A DNA stretch of 64,000 nt from Streptococcus infantis (GCF_019929575.1 NZ_JAHZPU010000005.1:1-64000); one strand, 5' to 3'; shown: positions 36,385-47,515, counted from the stretch's first letter. A program made the numbers and translations. The notes: generated by a model from the letters alone, not told the origin.

Positions 36385-36704
36385 CAAAGCTCCTCCCGAC
36401 TGTTTCTATAGAGCCGTTCAATACGTTTCAACTCAATCTCTAAAACTTTTCGGCCCAAGTCTGTTATCTGATAGATTTTACGTTTCTCCTCTTCTCGGAC
36501 AAAGGAAACCAAACCATCCTTTTCCATCTTCGATAGGGTTCCATACATAGTTCCAGGACTAATGGAAACCTGTGAATCTGTCATCTCTTTAACCTTTTGC
36601 GTGATACCATAGCCATGATTCTCCTTTTGCAGACAGAACAAAATATAAAAACCCGTTTCAGTCATGGGAAGATAAACCCGCCTAATCTTATCTGTTAATT
36701 CCAT
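36384..36704 (-). CDS. PadR-family transcriptional regulator
   Basis: A 106-residue winged-helix protein (TETGFYILFCLQKENHGYGITQKV; ISPGTMYGTLSKMEKDGLVSF; RKIYQITDLGRKVLE). Probably represses its own operon with the two DUF2812 genes. The operator candidate is a pair of 21-bp direct repeats over the promoter. Start after GGAGG. Confidence 0.92.
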   Translation of the reverse strand: MELTDKIRRVYLPMTETGFYILFCLQKENHGYGITQKVKEMTDSQVSISPGTMYGTLSKMEKDGLVSFVREEEKRKIYQITDLGRKVLEIELKRIERLYRNSREEL

Positions 36705-36729
36705 TTAACCAGACCTCCTACTTAGTTCG

Positions 36730-36781
36730 ATATATCGCATCTCGTTATATAAAATATATCACACCTCGATATAAAATGCAA
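36730..36781 (-). promoter_or_regulatory. padR promoter with two 21-bp direct repeats
   Basis: -35 TTGCAT (36781-36776), 17-base spacer, -10 TATATT (36758-36753). Two direct repeats of 21 bp at 36730-36750 and 36754-36774 share 17 of 21 bases, pattern ATATATCNCANCTCG then NTATA, spaced 24 bp apart, covering the -10 and the spacer: a likely PadR operator. Confidence 0.75.
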
Positions 36782-36783
36782 GA

Positions 36784-36966
36784 AAAAAAGAGAGTAGGAC
36801 AGAAATCGGTAATTCGTTAGAATTCGATTTCGTCGTCCCACCTCCGCACAGTTGAGTAGGGCTATAAAAGCTGATGAAATCAGCGTAGTAGAGCCCACTC
36901 AACCACTGCGTCTTGCTCGACAAGCCAAAGACAATTGAGAGGCTAGGACTTTTGTCCCAGCCTCTT
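36784..36966. repeat. Terminator-ended intergenic repeat, copy 2 (SPRITE-like)
   Basis: Nearly identical to 8178-8360, with three base differences seen by eye. It lies between padR and glnA; its GAGGCT/AGCCTC end is 10 bases after the glnA stop and probably terminates glnRA. Confidence 0.85.
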
Positions 36967-36976
36967 CTGTTTATCA

Positions 36977-38323
36977 TTAGTAAAGATCTAGATAATTATC
37001 AATTTCCCATTGTGAAACGAAGGTTGCATAGCTTGCCCATTCGATTCGTTTAGCTTCAAGGAAGCTAGTGTAGATGTGCTCACCAAGAGCTGCTTTGACG
37101 ACTTCGTCTTCGGTCAAAGCTTTCAAAGCGTTGTGAAGAGTTGATGGAAGGTCTGTGATACCAGCCTCTTTGCGTTCTTCAGCAGTCATGATGTAGATAT
37201 TTTCTTCGATTGGCGCTGGTGCTTCGATTTTGTTTTCAATACCGTGCAAACCAACTTCCAAAAGCACAGCCATAGCGATATATGGATTTGCCATTGGGTC
37301 TACTGAGCGCAACTCCAAACGAGTTCCCATTCCACGAGTAGCGGGAACGCGTACTAACGGAGAACGGTTACGACCTGCCCAAGCGATGTAAACAGGTGCT
37401 TCATACCCTGGAACCAAACGTTTGTATGAATTTACTGTTGGGTTCATGATAGCTGTGTAGTTGTAGGCGTGCTTGATCAAACCACCAAGGAAGTGATAAG
37501 CTATTTCTGACAACTGCATTCCTTTTGGATCATTTGGATCAAAGAAGGCGTTGTTCCCTTCAGCATCAAACAAGGACATATTGCAGTGCATTCCTGAACC
37601 AGCGATACCAAATTTAGGTTTAGCCATAAAGGTTGCATACAAACCATGTTTACGCGCAATTGTCTTTACAACAAGTTTAAAGATTTGAATCTTATCACAA
37701 GCACGAAGAACTTCATCATACTTAAAGTCAATCTCATGTTGACCTACGGCAACTTCGTGGTGACTGGCTTCTACTTCAAATCCCATTTTAGTCAAGACAT
37801 TTACAATCTTACGACGGGTATTATCGGCAAGGTCTGTAGGCGCCAAATCAAAGTAACCACCCTTGTCATTCACCTCAAGAGTTGGGTCTCCATTTTCATC
37901 AAGCTTGAATAGGAAGAATTCTGGTTCCGGACCAAGGTTGAATGATTTGAATCCAACTTTCTCCATGTGATGAAGAGCTCGTTTAAGGTTGCTTCGAGGA
38001 TCTCCAGCAAATGGCTCTCCTTCTGTTGTATAGACATCACAGATCAATCCTGCGACACTACCGTTCTCATCTCCCCAAGGGAAGACAGTCCATGTGTCCA
38101 GGTCAGGGTACAAGTACATATCTGATTCATTGATACGAACAAACCCTTCAATAGAAGATCCATCAAACATAGCCTTGTTTGACAAGACCTTGTCTAGTTG
38201 TTCATCTGTAGCAGGAATTTCGACGTTTTTCATTGTTCCCAAAATATCTGAAAACATGAGACGGATAAAGGTTACATTTTTTTCCTTAACTTCACGACGA
38301 ATATCTGCAGCTGTGATTGGCAT
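36977..38323 (-). CDS. glnA: Glutamine synthetase type I
   Basis: Makes glutamine from glutamate and ammonia with ATP. The 448-residue protein has the GSI-alpha length of Firmicutes and family motifs: [22 protein letters not shown], the ATP-binding [16 protein letters not shown] and [10 protein letters not shown]. The adenylylation-type motif is absent, as usual in Firmicutes. Second gene of glnRA, repressed by GlnR when glutamine is plentiful. Confidence 0.97.
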   Translation of the reverse strand: MPITAADIRREVKEKNVTFIRLMFSDILGTMKNVEIPATDEQLDKVLSNKAMFDGSSIEGFVRINESDMYLYPDLDTWTVFPWGDENGSVAGLICDVYTTEGEPFAGDPRSNLKRALHHMEKVGFKSFNLGPEPEFFLFKLDENGDPTLEVNDKGGYFDLAPTDLADNTRRKIVNVLTKMGFEVEASHHEVAVGQHEIDFKYDEVLRACDKIQIFKLVVKTIARKHGLYATFMAKPKFGIAGSGMHCNMSLFDAEGNNAFFDPNDPKGMQLSEIAYHFLGGLIKHAYNYTAIMNPTVNSYKRLVPGYEAPVYIAWAGRNRSPLVRVPATRGMGTRLELRSVDPMANPYIAMAVLLEVGLHGIENKIEAPAPIEENIYIMTAEERKEAGITDLPSTLHNALKALTEDEVVKAALGEHIYTSFLEAKRIEWASYATFVSQWEIDNYLDLY

Positions 38324-38358
38324 GGTTTTTCTCCTTATATATGACGACTTGCGGTTGC

Positions 38359-38715
38359 CTAACCGCGACCAAAAGGTGATTGTTGAGAAGCGAAGCGACT
38401 TTGCTGGAGAACTTCATTCCGAAGCGCTCTACGCACTTCAGTTTGACTCACTGGTTTTTTAGACTTCGCCTCACGTTCAGCATATTTTTTCTTGATGGCA
38501 GCAATGTTCAGACCTTCAGAGATATAATCTTTAATCTCAAGTAATCGATCCATATCATTCAAAGAATACATACGGCGATTGCCCTCGTTACGATCAGGCT
38601 TAATCAATTCCTGGTCTTCATAGTAACGAATTTGGCGCGCCGAAAGATCGGTCAGTTTCATAACACTACCAATAGGAAAAACTGCCATATTGCGACGAAA
38701 TTCTTTTTCCTTCAT
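38359..38715 (-). CDS. glnR: Nitrogen repressor GlnR
   Basis: MerR-family repressor of glnRA and glutamine transport genes. The 118-residue protein has the MerR helix-turn-helix ([22 protein letters not shown]) and the C-terminal tail SPFGRG that relays feedback-inhibited GlnA. ATG 38715 follows GAAGGAAG; two codons upstream belong to a GTG extension. Own operator and promoter upstream. Confidence 0.96.
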   Translation of the reverse strand: MKEKEFRRNMAVFPIGSVMKLTDLSARQIRYYEDQELIKPDRNEGNRRMYSLNDMDRLLEIKDYISEGLNIAAIKKKYAEREAKSKKPVSQTEVRRALRNEVLQQSRFASQQSPFGRG

Positions 38716-38737
38716 GTACACTTCCTTCTTTCTGTCT

Positions 38738-38790
38738 ATTATAGTCTAAAAAAATTCAATCGTCAATCAATAATGTTATATCTTGTGACA
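38738..38790 (-). promoter_or_regulatory. glnRA promoter and GlnR operator
   Basis: GlnR box TGTTA-N7-TGACA at 38774-38790 (consensus TGTNA-N7-TNACA). Promoter TTGACG (38766-38761), 17-base spacer, TATAAT (38743-38738). The box abuts the -35 on its upstream side. Confidence 0.92.
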
Positions 38791-38798
38791 TTATTTTA

Positions 38799-39320
38799 TT
38801 ATTTCTGTATGAGACTCCGCAAGCGATCAATATCATAATTGACTAGAATTGCTACAAAAACTCCCATAAAAGTCTCAAAAACTCGAGCAAACACGTACAA
38901 AACAGTCTCTCCACTCGGAATTGATAAGGTAATAATCAACATAGCCGCAACTCCACCGATAACACCTGCCTTATTGTTCATGGCAACATTTGTCATAATG
39001 GTTAACATGGTGCAAATCGGAACAACAAGAAGGGTTACCCAGAAGGCGCCGTGAAAAAGATTATTTAAGAGAAAGAAAATCAGGGCATAAAAACCACCGA
39101 TACTATTTCCGAGAATACGTGATGTCCCAAAGTGGACACTCTTATCAAAGTCTTCTCTTAAACTAAAAACTGCAGTCAAGGCTCCAATCTGAAGTCCTTT
39201 CCAACCAAAAAAACCAAAAATCATGAGAACTAAAAAAACAGCGATTCCTGTTTTAAACGTTCTCATCCCTAACTTAAACTTAGATTTATCAAATCTATAC
39301 TTTTTAAAATAACTCATCAT
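38799..39320 (-). CDS. FUSC/ArAE_1 (DUF939)-family membrane protein
   Basis: 173 residues with about four to five membrane segments (FKTGIAVFLVLMIFGFFG; GNSIGGFYALIFFLLNN; AFWVTLLVVPICTMLTIM; VIGGVAAMLIITLS). It matches the aromatic acid exporter-like family, in which members may move aromatic or amphipathic compounds; substrate unknown. It is shorter than two-domain relatives, lacking the cytoplasmic C-terminal part. Confidence 0.8.
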   Translation of the reverse strand: MMSYFKKYRFDKSKFKLGMRTFKTGIAVFLVLMIFGFFGWKGLQIGALTAVFSLREDFDKSVHFGTSRILGNSIGGFYALIFFLLNNLFHGAFWVTLLVVPICTMLTIMTNVAMNNKAGVIGGVAAMLIITLSIPSGETVLYVFARVFETFMGVFVAILVNYDIDRLRSLIQK

Positions 39321-39395
39321 TTCAACTCTCTATCTCCATTTTACCATAAATTTACCTTTTTTTGAGAAGGAGATGCAATAAACTGATGGAAATTA

Positions 39396-39428
39396 AAAAA
39401 GAGAGTGGGACAGAAATCCTTCTCTCTT
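39396..39428 (-). terminator. Terminator of mraY built from a repeat end
   Basis: AAGAGAG/CTCTCTT stem and T6 on the minus strand, just after mraY. The AAAAAGAGAGTGGGACAGAAATC part (39397-39419) is the left end of the repeat family at 8178 and 36784; the rest of the repeat is absent. Confidence 0.75.
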
Positions 39429-39446
39429 ATAATCAATATTCTATTT

Positions 39447-40427
39447 TTAGAATAAATACATGAAAGCCAAAGTCAAGAGACTAGCAAGTAGGCCCACTCC
39501 CCAGAAGAAGAAATCAACCTTCCACTCACTCCAAGCTTGATCTTTCCCAGAAAAACCACCCAACTCAAAATGGTGATGAACTGGTGTCATACGGAAGATA
39601 CGTTTTCCTCCAGTCAACTTAAAGTAGGTGACTTGCATCATAACAGATGTAGTTTCAAAAACATACACCAAACCAATCAAGAGTAACGTCCATTCTTGGT
39701 GTAGCGCCATGGAAATAGCCGCCAACATCCCTCCAAGAGCTAGGCTACCAACATCTCCCATGAAAACTTTAGCAGGCTTGTGGTTAAAGACAAAGAAACC
39801 AAGAAGACCACCAATCATGGCAAGAATCACTAGGAGAATATCCAATTGGTTTTGTACATAAGCAATGACTCCATAGGCAGATAGGCTAATCACTACTGAG
39901 ATACTTGCCAAGCCATCAATTCCGTCAGTCAAGTTAACAGCATTCGAAAAACCAACTAACCAGAAGAGAGCAAAGAAAATGTAAAGAACGCCTAGGTGCA
40001 ATGGATACCCAAATACATTTAAGACATCCCCTCCTCTTTCATAAAAGAGATAGAAGATGACTCCTCCTACTAATTGAAGTAGGAACTTTTGTTTAGGATT
40101 AAGTCCTTCATTGATTTTACGGAAAACCTTGAGGAAATCATCTAAGAAGCCAACCAAACCATACAAAACGAGAATAAAGAGGATCATTCCAACATTGTTG
40201 GTTAGTTGATTAGTTAAAAGTGCAAGAACTAAACTAACTAAAACGCTTGTTACGAGGAAGACAATCCCTCCCATTGTCGGCGTCCCAGCTTTTGCCTGGT
40301 GCTGTTTAACATCCTCATGCATCTGCTGGCCTGTAATTTGCGCCTTTCTATAAAATTGGATAAAGGCCGGAATTCCTACTAAAGTTAGTAAAAATGTCAC
40401 AATTCCAGCACTAATAGAAATAAACAT
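39447..40427 (-). CDS. mraY: Phospho-MurNAc-pentapeptide transferase MraY
   Basis: Membrane enzyme that makes lipid I from UDP-MurNAc-pentapeptide and undecaprenyl phosphate. The 326-residue protein has about ten membrane helices and the conserved [22 protein letters not shown] and MTPVHHHFE motifs. Starts 1 base after pbpX, so coupled. Confidence 0.97.
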   Translation of the reverse strand: MFISISAGIVTFLLTLVGIPAFIQFYRKAQITGQQMHEDVKQHQAKAGTPTMGGIVFLVTSVLVSLVLALLTNQLTNNVGMILFILVLYGLVGFLDDFLKVFRKINEGLNPKQKFLLQLVGGVIFYLFYERGGDVLNVFGYPLHLGVLYIFFALFWLVGFSNAVNLTDGIDGLASISVVISLSAYGVIAYVQNQLDILLVILAMIGGLLGFFVFNHKPAKVFMGDVGSLALGGMLAAISMALHQEWTLLLIGLVYVFETTSVMMQVTYFKLTGGKRIFRMTPVHHHFELGGFSGKDQAWSEWKVDFFFWGVGLLASLLTLAFMYLF

Positions 40428-40428
40428 A

Positions 40429-42684
40429 TTAGTCTCCTAAAGTTAATTTAATTTTTTTAATGTTTTTGATAGCTGTATTAGTCCGAACATCTTGCTTCTG
40501 AACAACGGAACCTGAACCTTCAAATTCCAGTTCAATATCCAACCATTTAGCAAAGGTCTCGGCAGTCTCTTTTTTCCAGCCATACATGTCTGGAATTTCT
40601 TCTACCTTATCCGATAAAAGGAGAACTTGTTGGTTTGGTGCAAGATTGGTCCCTTCTTCTACAGAAGTCTCTTTAATCTTTGTTCCAGTACCTACAACGA
40701 TTGGTTGCACAATATTTCGGCGTAAGGCTTCCGCCAACTCACCAGGTGAAATATCCTTGATGCTAGGCATTGCATAAGAAGATTCTGTCGTAACTTTATC
40801 TAAATTTTTGGCTGGAGATTGAAGATTGAGAGATTCTTTCATAGCTGAAGCCCGCTCCAAGATTGGGGTGGCAAATTCTCCCAACTGGATACCTGAATAA
40901 TGCTCAGGCTGTTGAACCGTTACATACAAGATAAAATCAGGATTTTCAGCAGGATTCATAGTCACAACTGAGAAAATATAATTGGTAGAACCAACCAAGT
41001 ATCCTCCATTTTTCTCATCAGCGATTTGAGCCGTACCGGATTTAACTGCTACATTTTGTCCAGGAACTGTTATAATTGGCTTTCCTGTGTAGTGATTATA
41101 CATAGTTCCATATAGAGGGTCCGTCCCAACTAAGATCATGTGATTTCGAGTTGTGCTTGCTGCCTCTTTGGAAACAGGATTTCCTACTATTTCTTTTTGT
41201 GACTTACGTACAGACTGATTGTTAGTATCATAAATAGCACTTATAAATTTTGGCTCCAGCATAACTCCATCATTAGCAATAGCTGTAAAGGCACGAAGCA
41301 TTTGTGTTTGTGTCACTGAAATTCCTTGCCCAAATGAGCTTTGAGCAATACTAACAATATTATCAGCTGGAAGTTGACCAGCGTATTCATCTGTCAAGCC
41401 AAAGCGAGTTGGAACCCCAAATTTAAAGCGGTTTAGATAATCCAACCAAGTAGCATCTCCCATTTTTTGTTCAAGTAGACTCATTCCAACATTACTGGAG
41501 TGAGCGAAACCTTGTAAGAAAGTCATCATCCCACCAGTAGTCAAACCTTCATTAACGTCCCAATCTCGAATCGTCGCATCTGCTATTTTTAATTCACTGC
41601 TATTGAAATATTCTCCACCTGGGAAGGTATTGTTATCAATAGAAGCAGCTAACGTCATAACCTTCATGGTTGACCCTGGTTCATAGTTACTTTGATAAAG
41701 GATATCACGCCAAACAAAGTCCTTAGTAATTCCTTCTTTAGTATCTGCATTAAAGGTCGGTCGTTGAGTGGTAGCAAGGATTTCACCAGTCTTTGCACTG
41801 ACCAAGGTCGCGGTCATATACTTACCTTTTACTTTTTCCAGAAAGGCATCCATTTGGGTTTCCATGAAAGATTGGAGCGGACTAGACAATGTTGTATAAA
41901 CATCCTTGCCATCCACAGTTTGTTGCGATACCAGTTCTGTACCTGGTACGATATTTCCTACACGGTCCTTTTCATAAGTAATAATTCCGTCTGTACCAGC
42001 AAGAATGGTATTCAAAGAACTCTCCAAACCAGAAGTTCCTAGCAAACTCTTGCTGCCGTCCTCATTTTCATGAAGTTGGGCTAAGCCAATAAAACTAGAA
42101 GCAAATTGGCCATTTGGGTAGCTTCTGTTAGGGCTAGTTGTGAAGTCGATCCCTTCCACACTAGCATCTTTTAAATCTTTTTTAATAGCCATCATATTGG
42201 CATAGGTAATCCCATTTCCTTTTGCACCAAAGGAAACCTGTTTGAGATTCGGTTGAGAGAGTTGGTCTTTGACGTAAGTCTCCTCCATATCCAAGTACTT
42301 ATGGAAAATTTCGGCTACCTTATTGTACTGAGATTCCTCAACATATAGAATATCTCCATTCGCAGACTTATAATCCTTATCAATGACCGCATAAACATTG
42401 TAGGAGGTTGCATCTTCTGCAATCGGAGTTCCATTACGATCATAAATGGTTCCCCTCTTAGCAGGGACTGTTCGAGTTGTTTGATGAACCTTATAAGCTT
42501 CTTTGACCAGGTCAACACCAAACTTCTTTCCCGTACCAATAATCACCGCAAAGTTAACCAAAAAAACAGCAAAGAGAATGACAGCCAAGAGACTAAGGCT
42601 TTTTCCAACTCGTCTGCGGTTTTCTAGAGGAGTTCTGCGATTCTTAATGGCAAAGTGTATTATTCTTTCTTTCCAGGTTTTCAT
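40429..42684 (-). CDS. pbpX: Penicillin-binding protein 2x
   Basis: Septal transpeptidase of class B. The 751-residue protein has an N-terminal membrane helix, a dimerisation domain, the transpeptidase domain (STMK at 338, SSN near 396, KSGT near 548) and two C-terminal PASTA domains. Compared with R6 PBP2x from memory it carries changes near the active site equal to M343T, R384G and L546V, which occur in beta-lactam resistant strains; these may also be natural commensal variation. Confidence 0.96.
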   Translation of the reverse strand: MKTWKERIIHFAIKNRRTPLENRRRVGKSLSLLAVILFAVFLVNFAVIIGTGKKFGVDLVKEAYKVHQTTRTVPAKRGTIYDRNGTPIAEDATSYNVYAVIDKDYKSANGDILYVEESQYNKVAEIFHKYLDMEETYVKDQLSQPNLKQVSFGAKGNGITYANMMAIKKDLKDASVEGIDFTTSPNRSYPNGQFASSFIGLAQLHENEDGSKSLLGTSGLESSLNTILAGTDGIITYEKDRVGNIVPGTELVSQQTVDGKDVYTTLSSPLQSFMETQMDAFLEKVKGKYMTATLVSAKTGEILATTQRPTFNADTKEGITKDFVWRDILYQSNYEPGSTMKVMTLAASIDNNTFPGGEYFNSSELKIADATIRDWDVNEGLTTGGMMTFLQGFAHSSNVGMSLLEQKMGDATWLDYLNRFKFGVPTRFGLTDEYAGQLPADNIVSIAQSSFGQGISVTQTQMLRAFTAIANDGVMLEPKFISAIYDTNNQSVRKSQKEIVGNPVSKEAASTTRNHMILVGTDPLYGTMYNHYTGKPIITVPGQNVAVKSGTAQIADEKNGGYLVGSTNYIFSVVTMNPAENPDFILYVTVQQPEHYSGIQLGEFATPILERASAMKESLNLQSPAKNLDKVTTESSYAMPSIKDISPGELAEALRRNIVQPIVVGTGTKIKETSVEEGTNLAPNQQVLLLSDKVEEIPDMYGWKKETAETFAKWLDIELEFEGSGSVVQKQDVRTNTAIKNIKKIKLTLGD

Positions 42685-42687
42685 ATA

Positions 42688-43005
42688 CTACTCCGCCGAT
42701 CGGATATTTTCATTATTTAACTGCAACTCTTGCGAGTCTGCAATTCCTGTCAAGCGTTCTGATCGGATCAATTCATTAACTTCTTGCTTGGCATCATCTA
42801 GTTCGGTCTTCTTTTCTTCGATTTGATTATTAACTGTTGTTAACTCACTCTGAACTTGCAGGAGTTTTGTTTGCATATAGACAACACTTACTGCTAAGAT
42901 CAGGGCTGTGATAGCAATTGAAAGGTAAAAGGCCTTTTCAACACGCGAAAATTTTTTTATACGAGCTTGTAGCAATTGGCTCGTTGTTTCTCTGTTTTCT
43001 ACCAT
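42688..43005 (-). CDS. ftsL: Cell division protein FtsL
   Basis: A 105-residue bitopic protein: short cytoplasmic tail, one membrane helix (AFYLSIAITALILAVSVVYM) and a leucine-zipper-like extracellular coiled coil. It works with DivIB/DivIC at the septum. Sits between rsmH and pbpX as in other streptococci. Confidence 0.93.
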   Translation of the reverse strand: MVENRETTSQLLQARIKKFSRVEKAFYLSIAITALILAVSVVYMQTKLLQVQSELTTVNNQIEEKKTELDDAKQEVNELIRSERLTGIADSQELQLNNENIRSAE

Positions 43006-43014
43006 GGTTTCCTC

Positions 43015-43965
43015 TTACTTGTGAATTTTTCTTGCCACTCGAAGCTTGGCTGAGTGGGAACGATTATTGGCTTCCAATTCTTCCTTGCTTGGTAAAATCG
43101 GTTTCCGAGAGACTAATTCCATCTTGGGCTTGAGATCGTCTGGGATGAAAGGCAAACCTTTAGGAACTTCAACTGTGGAAGCTTCCTTAAATAACTGTTT
43201 GGTCAAGCGGTCCTCCAGCGAATGGAAGGTAATCACTGATATTCTGCCATTTAGAGCCAGCATATCCATAGCCTGCTGGATTGATTCATCTGCAGCACCC
43301 AGTTCATCATTGACCTCTATACGGATAGCTTGGAAAATTTGTTTAGCTGGGTGGCCTTTTTTCTTGAGCTCCTTTGCCGGTTTGGCAGATTTAATAATCT
43401 CTGCCAATTCCGTCGTGGTCTCAATCGGTTTCTGTTCACGCGCCTGTTCAATTTTTCGAGCAATCTGTTTGGAAAACTTGTCCTCTCCATATTTGAAAAA
43501 GATTCGAACCAATTCATGATAGTCATAATGATTGACAACTTCATAAGCAGTCAAACTAGCTTCCTGATTCATGCGCATATCCAGTGGTGCATCCTTCTTA
43601 TAGGAAAAACCACGTTCACGCTGATCCAACTGCGGGCTTGACACACCTAAATCATAACAAATTCCATCAATTTCAGTCACACTTAAGTCATGTAAGCGGT
43701 CCTTCAAATGACGGAAATTATCCTTGATGAAGGTGACCATTCCCTTTTCAATATAGGGAGCCAAACGTTTTTGCGCATTTTCAATGGCATTTTGATCCTG
43801 GTCAAAAGCATACAAATGCCCCTTCTCGCTTAACTTACTTAACAAATACTCGCTATGTCCTGCTCCTCCCAAGGTCGCATCAACGTAAACCCCATCAGGC
43901 TTCACATCAAGCATATCAATAGTCTCATGGAGCATGACCGTCACATGATGAAATTCTCTTGTCAT
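43015..43965 (-). CDS. rsmH: 16S rRNA (cytosine1402-N4)-methyltransferase RsmH
   Basis: SAM-dependent methyltransferase formerly MraW. The 316-residue protein has [35 protein letters not shown] and a late FHSLEDR motif. First gene of the rsmH-ftsL-pbpX-mraY cluster. Confidence 0.96.
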   Translation of the reverse strand: MTREFHHVTVMLHETIDMLDVKPDGVYVDATLGGAGHSEYLLSKLSEKGHLYAFDQDQNAIENAQKRLAPYIEKGMVTFIKDNFRHLKDRLHDLSVTEIDGICYDLGVSSPQLDQRERGFSYKKDAPLDMRMNQEASLTAYEVVNHYDYHELVRIFFKYGEDKFSKQIARKIEQAREQKPIETTTELAEIIKSAKPAKELKKKGHPAKQIFQAIRIEVNDELGAADESIQQAMDMLALNGRISVITFHSLEDRLTKQLFKEASTVEVPKGLPFIPDDLKPKMELVSRKPILPSKEELEANNRSHSAKLRVARKIHK

Positions 43966-44036
43966 ATCTTATCTATTTTACCACAATTCGGCCTATCTTG
44001 CACTCACTAAAGTAAAATCATTCTACTGCTTCTTTA

Positions 44037-45857
44037 TTATTTATAGTCAGCAGATTTCTCGGCTACCTGGGCTAATCTTTCTACTTCTGGATTCAAGTGT
44101 TCGTGAACAGCCTCTGCCACTGCTCTTGGTATGCCAACTGAGACAATCTCGTTCACACTAGCTTCCTTGATTTTTGTCAGAGATTTGAAATATTTCATCA
44201 AATTCTGCTTGCGTTTTGGACCCAATCCCTCAATCCCATCTAATTGAGAAGAGAAGGAATTTTTAGAACGAAGTTGACGATGGAAGGTGATTGCAAAACG
44301 GTGAACTTCATCCTGAATGCGTTGTAGGAGGAAAAATTCTTGAGAATTGCGAGACAACTCTACCACCTCAAGTGGGTCTCCAAAAAGCAATTCATGAGTT
44401 TGGTGCTTATCATTCTTCTGCAAACCTGCGATTGGAATATCCAACCCCAACTCTTCTTGAATGACCTGTTTGGCAATATTAACTTGGCCTTGTCCTCCAT
44501 CAATGACAATCAAATCTGGCGGGGTCAAGCCATCACGCTGGACGCGCCCATAGCGTCTACGGATGACCTCACGCATACTAGCATAGTCGTCTGGTCCGAC
44601 TACGGTCTTGATTTTATACTTGCGGTAATCTTTTTTGCTTGGTTTCCCGTTGACAAAAACTACCATAGCAGAGACAGGACTGGTTCCCATGATATTAGAG
44701 TTGTCGAAGGACTCAATTCGGACTGGTGTTGGAATCTTAAGCAGACGTCCTAAATTTTCAATGGCCCCTTGAGTCTTTTCAACTGATTTCTCTAATAGAT
44801 TAAACTTCTGCTCCAGACTGACACGAGCATTTTTTATGGCGAGATTGACCAGTTGCTTCTTCTCACCACGTTGGGGCTTGAGAATTTTGGTATCCACCAA
44901 AGCCTTAACAGCTTCTTCATCAATATCCTGAGGAATCAAGATTTCATTAGGTACCAAGTGAGATTTTTCTTGATAAAACTGCCCAACATAGGTCAGGAAA
45001 TCTTCATCCGGATCATTGTAGTAAGGAAAGAGATTGACATCCCGTTCAATCAGTTTACCCTGACGGACAAAGAAAACCTGAACACACATCCAACCCTTAT
45101 CCACGTAGTAACCAAAGACATCACGGTTTTGGAGGTCTTTAGCCATGACTCGTTGCTTAGTCCGAAGGGTGCCAATAGCCTGAATCAAATCACGGTATTC
45201 CGCGGCACGTTCAAACTCCATACTTTGGGCTGCCACAGCCATCTTCTCCTTGAGGTCATCAATGATTTTATCGTCTTGTCCCTTGAGAAAATCAGAGACT
45301 TCTTGGGACTTAGCTTTAAAATAAGCTTCATCCTTGCGACAAACCGTATGAGCCATACACTGGCCGATATGGTAATAAAAACAAACCTTTGATGGTGGAT
45401 TGGTACACTTGCGAAAAGGGAAAATCCGATCCAATAGCCGTTTGATTTCATTGGCTGCACCCACATCCGGATAGGGACCAAAGTAGAGACCTCCGTCTTT
45501 TTTAACCTGACGGGTGATAATCAAGCGAGGATAGCGCTCATTTGTGATTTTGATAAAGGGATAAGACTTATCATCCTTGAGCATAATATTGTACTTGGGC
45601 TTGTTCTCCTTGATGAGGTTGATTTCAAGAAGCAAGGCTTCAATATTAGACTCCGTAACAATAAACTCAAAATCTACAATCTCAGATACCAGAGCTTCTG
45701 TCTTGGTATCATGGCTCCCACGGAAGTAGGAGCGCACCCGATTGCGCAGATTTTTAGCCTTTCCTACATAAATGATAGTGCCGTTTTTATCTTTGTGAAT
45801 GTAACAACCAGGGCTGGTCGGCAAGAGCTCCAGTTTTGATTTAATCAAGTTATTCAT
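44037..45857 (-). CDS. uvrC: Excinuclease ABC subunit C
   Basis: Makes both incisions in nucleotide excision repair. The 606-residue protein has the GIY-YIG domain ([25 protein letters not shown]), a UVR motif ([12 protein letters not shown]), the RNase H-like second nuclease domain (IVIDGGQGQ) and helix-hairpin-helix repeats near the end. ATG 45857 is chosen by similarity; a frame extension of ten codons is not credible because it contains the -10 box. The -10 ends only 6 bases before the ATG, so the mRNA may be leaderless. Confidence 0.93.
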   Translation of the reverse strand: MNNLIKSKLELLPTSPGCYIHKDKNGTIIYVGKAKNLRNRVRSYFRGSHDTKTEALVSEIVDFEFIVTESNIEALLLEINLIKENKPKYNIMLKDDKSYPFIKITNERYPRLIITRQVKKDGGLYFGPYPDVGAANEIKRLLDRIFPFRKCTNPPSKVCFYYHIGQCMAHTVCRKDEAYFKAKSQEVSDFLKGQDDKIIDDLKEKMAVAAQSMEFERAAEYRDLIQAIGTLRTKQRVMAKDLQNRDVFGYYVDKGWMCVQVFFVRQGKLIERDVNLFPYYNDPDEDFLTYVGQFYQEKSHLVPNEILIPQDIDEEAVKALVDTKILKPQRGEKKQLVNLAIKNARVSLEQKFNLLEKSVEKTQGAIENLGRLLKIPTPVRIESFDNSNIMGTSPVSAMVVFVNGKPSKKDYRKYKIKTVVGPDDYASMREVIRRRYGRVQRDGLTPPDLIVIDGGQGQVNIAKQVIQEELGLDIPIAGLQKNDKHQTHELLFGDPLEVVELSRNSQEFFLLQRIQDEVHRFAITFHRQLRSKNSFSSQLDGIEGLGPKRKQNLMKYFKSLTKIKEASVNEIVSVGIPRAVAEAVHEHLNPEVERLAQVAEKSADYK

Positions 45858-45863
45858 AGTTCC

Positions 45864-45905
45864 ATTATAGCAAAAAGCTCCCCTCATTGCTTACATCAGG
45901 GAGCT
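45864..45905 (-). promoter_or_regulatory. uvrC extended -10 promoter overlapping a terminator
   Basis: TGCTATAAT (TATAAT 45869-45864) is directly behind the T run of a terminator formed by AGCTCCCT and AGGGGAGCT (45876-45905), which ends the protease transcript. No clear -35. Confidence 0.7.
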
Positions 45906-45927
45906 CTATTTTTCGTTTGAAAATCAC

Positions 45928-46629
45928 TTATTCTCCAGACTCATAAAGTTCTTGAACTGCTTGAACATCTTGAGCCTGAATACCATAATAAGAACCTGCT
46001 GGTTGCATGACTGACACTTCATTAGTATGTTCCAAGCCAATGGCATGTCCTAGCTCATGCTCGGCCGTATGCAAGATACGATCATAGGTATAGCCATAGT
46101 TTGGATTGGATAGATAATAATGATTCAAACGAACTGTTACTGAAGTAAATTGTTTGGTTAGGAGATTTGTCTGACTCTCCGCCTCACCGGCAACAGATGT
46201 GGAACCATCATTCATTTCAGTCGCAAAAATAGTTGCTTGGTCAGGTTCTGTCACAACTACAAAATTAAAAGCGCCGGTCTGATTCCAATTGGTAATAGCC
46301 TCAACGTAAGCCTTTTGAAAGGTTGCATCCATTTGAGGATCAATATAAATTGTCGCCTGCGCTTGGGGCCATTTTACTCCTGAATCTTGATGATGATCAG
46401 TCTGAGACAAGCCTTGCAACTTACCAGTTTCTTGCCATTGATGCCAACCTGCTTGACCAACTTGAACTAGTTGTCCCGCTTGATTGAAGACACCAGATAA
46501 ATCCCCCGTCACATACCAGAGAATCCCTAAAGCAATGAGAATTAAGACTACAAGAGTCCACACAAGGCGCCAGAACATGCGCCAAATCCCTAGTAACAAT
46601 CGACATAGAACACGAATAATCCAGAACAT
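45928..46629 (-). CDS. Membrane-anchored matrixin-type (M10/M57) zinc metalloprotease
   Basis: A 233-residue protein with an N-terminal membrane helix (LVWTLVVLILIALGILWYVTG) and an extracellular metzincin domain. The zinc site HELGHAIGLEH is near residue 196-206 and the Met-turn is SVMQPAG. Calcium/zinc-binding structure likely. The substrate is unknown; no propeptide cysteine switch was seen. It is transcribed alone between two terminators. Confidence 0.85.
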   Translation of the reverse strand: MFWIIRVLCRLLLGIWRMFWRLVWTLVVLILIALGILWYVTGDLSGVFNQAGQLVQVGQAGWHQWQETGKLQGLSQTDHHQDSGVKWPQAQATIYIDPQMDATFQKAYVEAITNWNQTGAFNFVVVTEPDQATIFATEMNDGSTSVAGEAESQTNLLTKQFTSVTVRLNHYYLSNPNYGYTYDRILHTAEHELGHAIGLEHTNEVSVMQPAGSYYGIQAQDVQAVQELYESGE

Positions 46630-46655
46630 GATTTCCCGCCTTTCTAAAAAAATAA

Positions 46656-46680
46656 GAATCCATCTTTAAAACATGGATTC
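46656..46680 (-). terminator. Terminator of the esterase gene
   Basis: GAATCCAT/ATGGATTC 8-bp stem, then TTATTTTTTT on the minus strand. Confidence 0.85.
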
Positions 46681-46735
46681 CCATTCTAAAGATAGATTCC
46701 TTATTTTACTTGAGTAAGCTGAAAGAAAACTAAAA

Positions 46736-47515
46736 CTAGCTCAATCTCTCTTCTAAAACAAAATCAATTGGCAAGGTAGTCAAAAAACGTTCCAATTGTT
46801 TTTCCCAATAATACCACTCATGGGTTCCTGGACTATGACTATAAGAAATATCAAAACCAAGTTTCTTGAGGTTTTTCACTGCTAGGTTATTGGTAGCATA
46901 CAAGAAATCTTGCTCGCCACACCAAGCCCAGAGTTTGGTCTTCTTGTCTGACTTTTTAGCAAGGCTTTCAAGTGAATAAGGACTAGTTTCCCAGTTATCA
47001 AGCTTCCCAAAAACACCTCGCCAGTAAGCACGCGTTCCTAAATCTTGACTCTCAGGAGAAAAGTCCTCGAAGCTAAGTGCCCCAGAAAAGCTAGCGGCAT
47101 GTGAGAAACGGTCAGTTGACAGTGCTAACTTAAAGGAACCGTAACCTCCCATTGATAAACCAGCGATAAAGGTCTTTTCTCGTTTGTTGGTCATATTGGG
47201 GAAGAAGCGTTTGAGCACCTGAGGCAATTCTTCTGCTAGAGCTGTATAGTAGTTATAGCCATACTGAGTATCTGTATACCAACCGTTGCTTGTATTAGGC
47301 ATGATAACAATCAGATTGGTCCCTCGCAACAAGCGCTCAACATTGGTCCGTTTGAGCCAACTGTTGTGGTTCCCTGACATCCCATGAAGGAGATAGAGGA
47401 CAGGAATATCTGTGCAATCCGGTTCCTTAACCCGAGATGCATCAGGGTAGAGGACATTTACTCCCCACTCCATATCTAAAACTTCTGAGTAATACTCAAT
47501 CTTCATTACTGCCAT
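46736..47515 (-). CDS. estA: Tributyrin-type esterase EstA
   Basis: Alpha/beta-hydrolase, 259 residues. The nucleophile elbow GLSMGGYG holds the catalytic serine (near 120), [10 protein letters not shown] forms the oxyanion region, and a late HEWYYW holds the histidine. It matches the streptococcal EstA/esterase D family acting on short-chain esters. Start after AAGGAG. Located between the rnj and protease genes, each with its own terminator. Confidence 0.9.
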   Translation of the reverse strand: MAVMKIEYYSEVLDMEWGVNVLYPDASRVKEPDCTDIPVLYLLHGMSGNHNSWLKRTNVERLLRGTNLIVIMPNTSNGWYTDTQYGYNYYTALAEELPQVLKRFFPNMTNKREKTFIAGLSMGGYGSFKLALSTDRFSHAASFSGALSFEDFSPESQDLGTRAYWRGVFGKLDNWETSPYSLESLAKKSDKKTKLWAWCGEQDFLYATNNLAVKNLKKLGFDISYSHSPGTHEWYYWEKQLERFLTTLPIDFVLEERLS

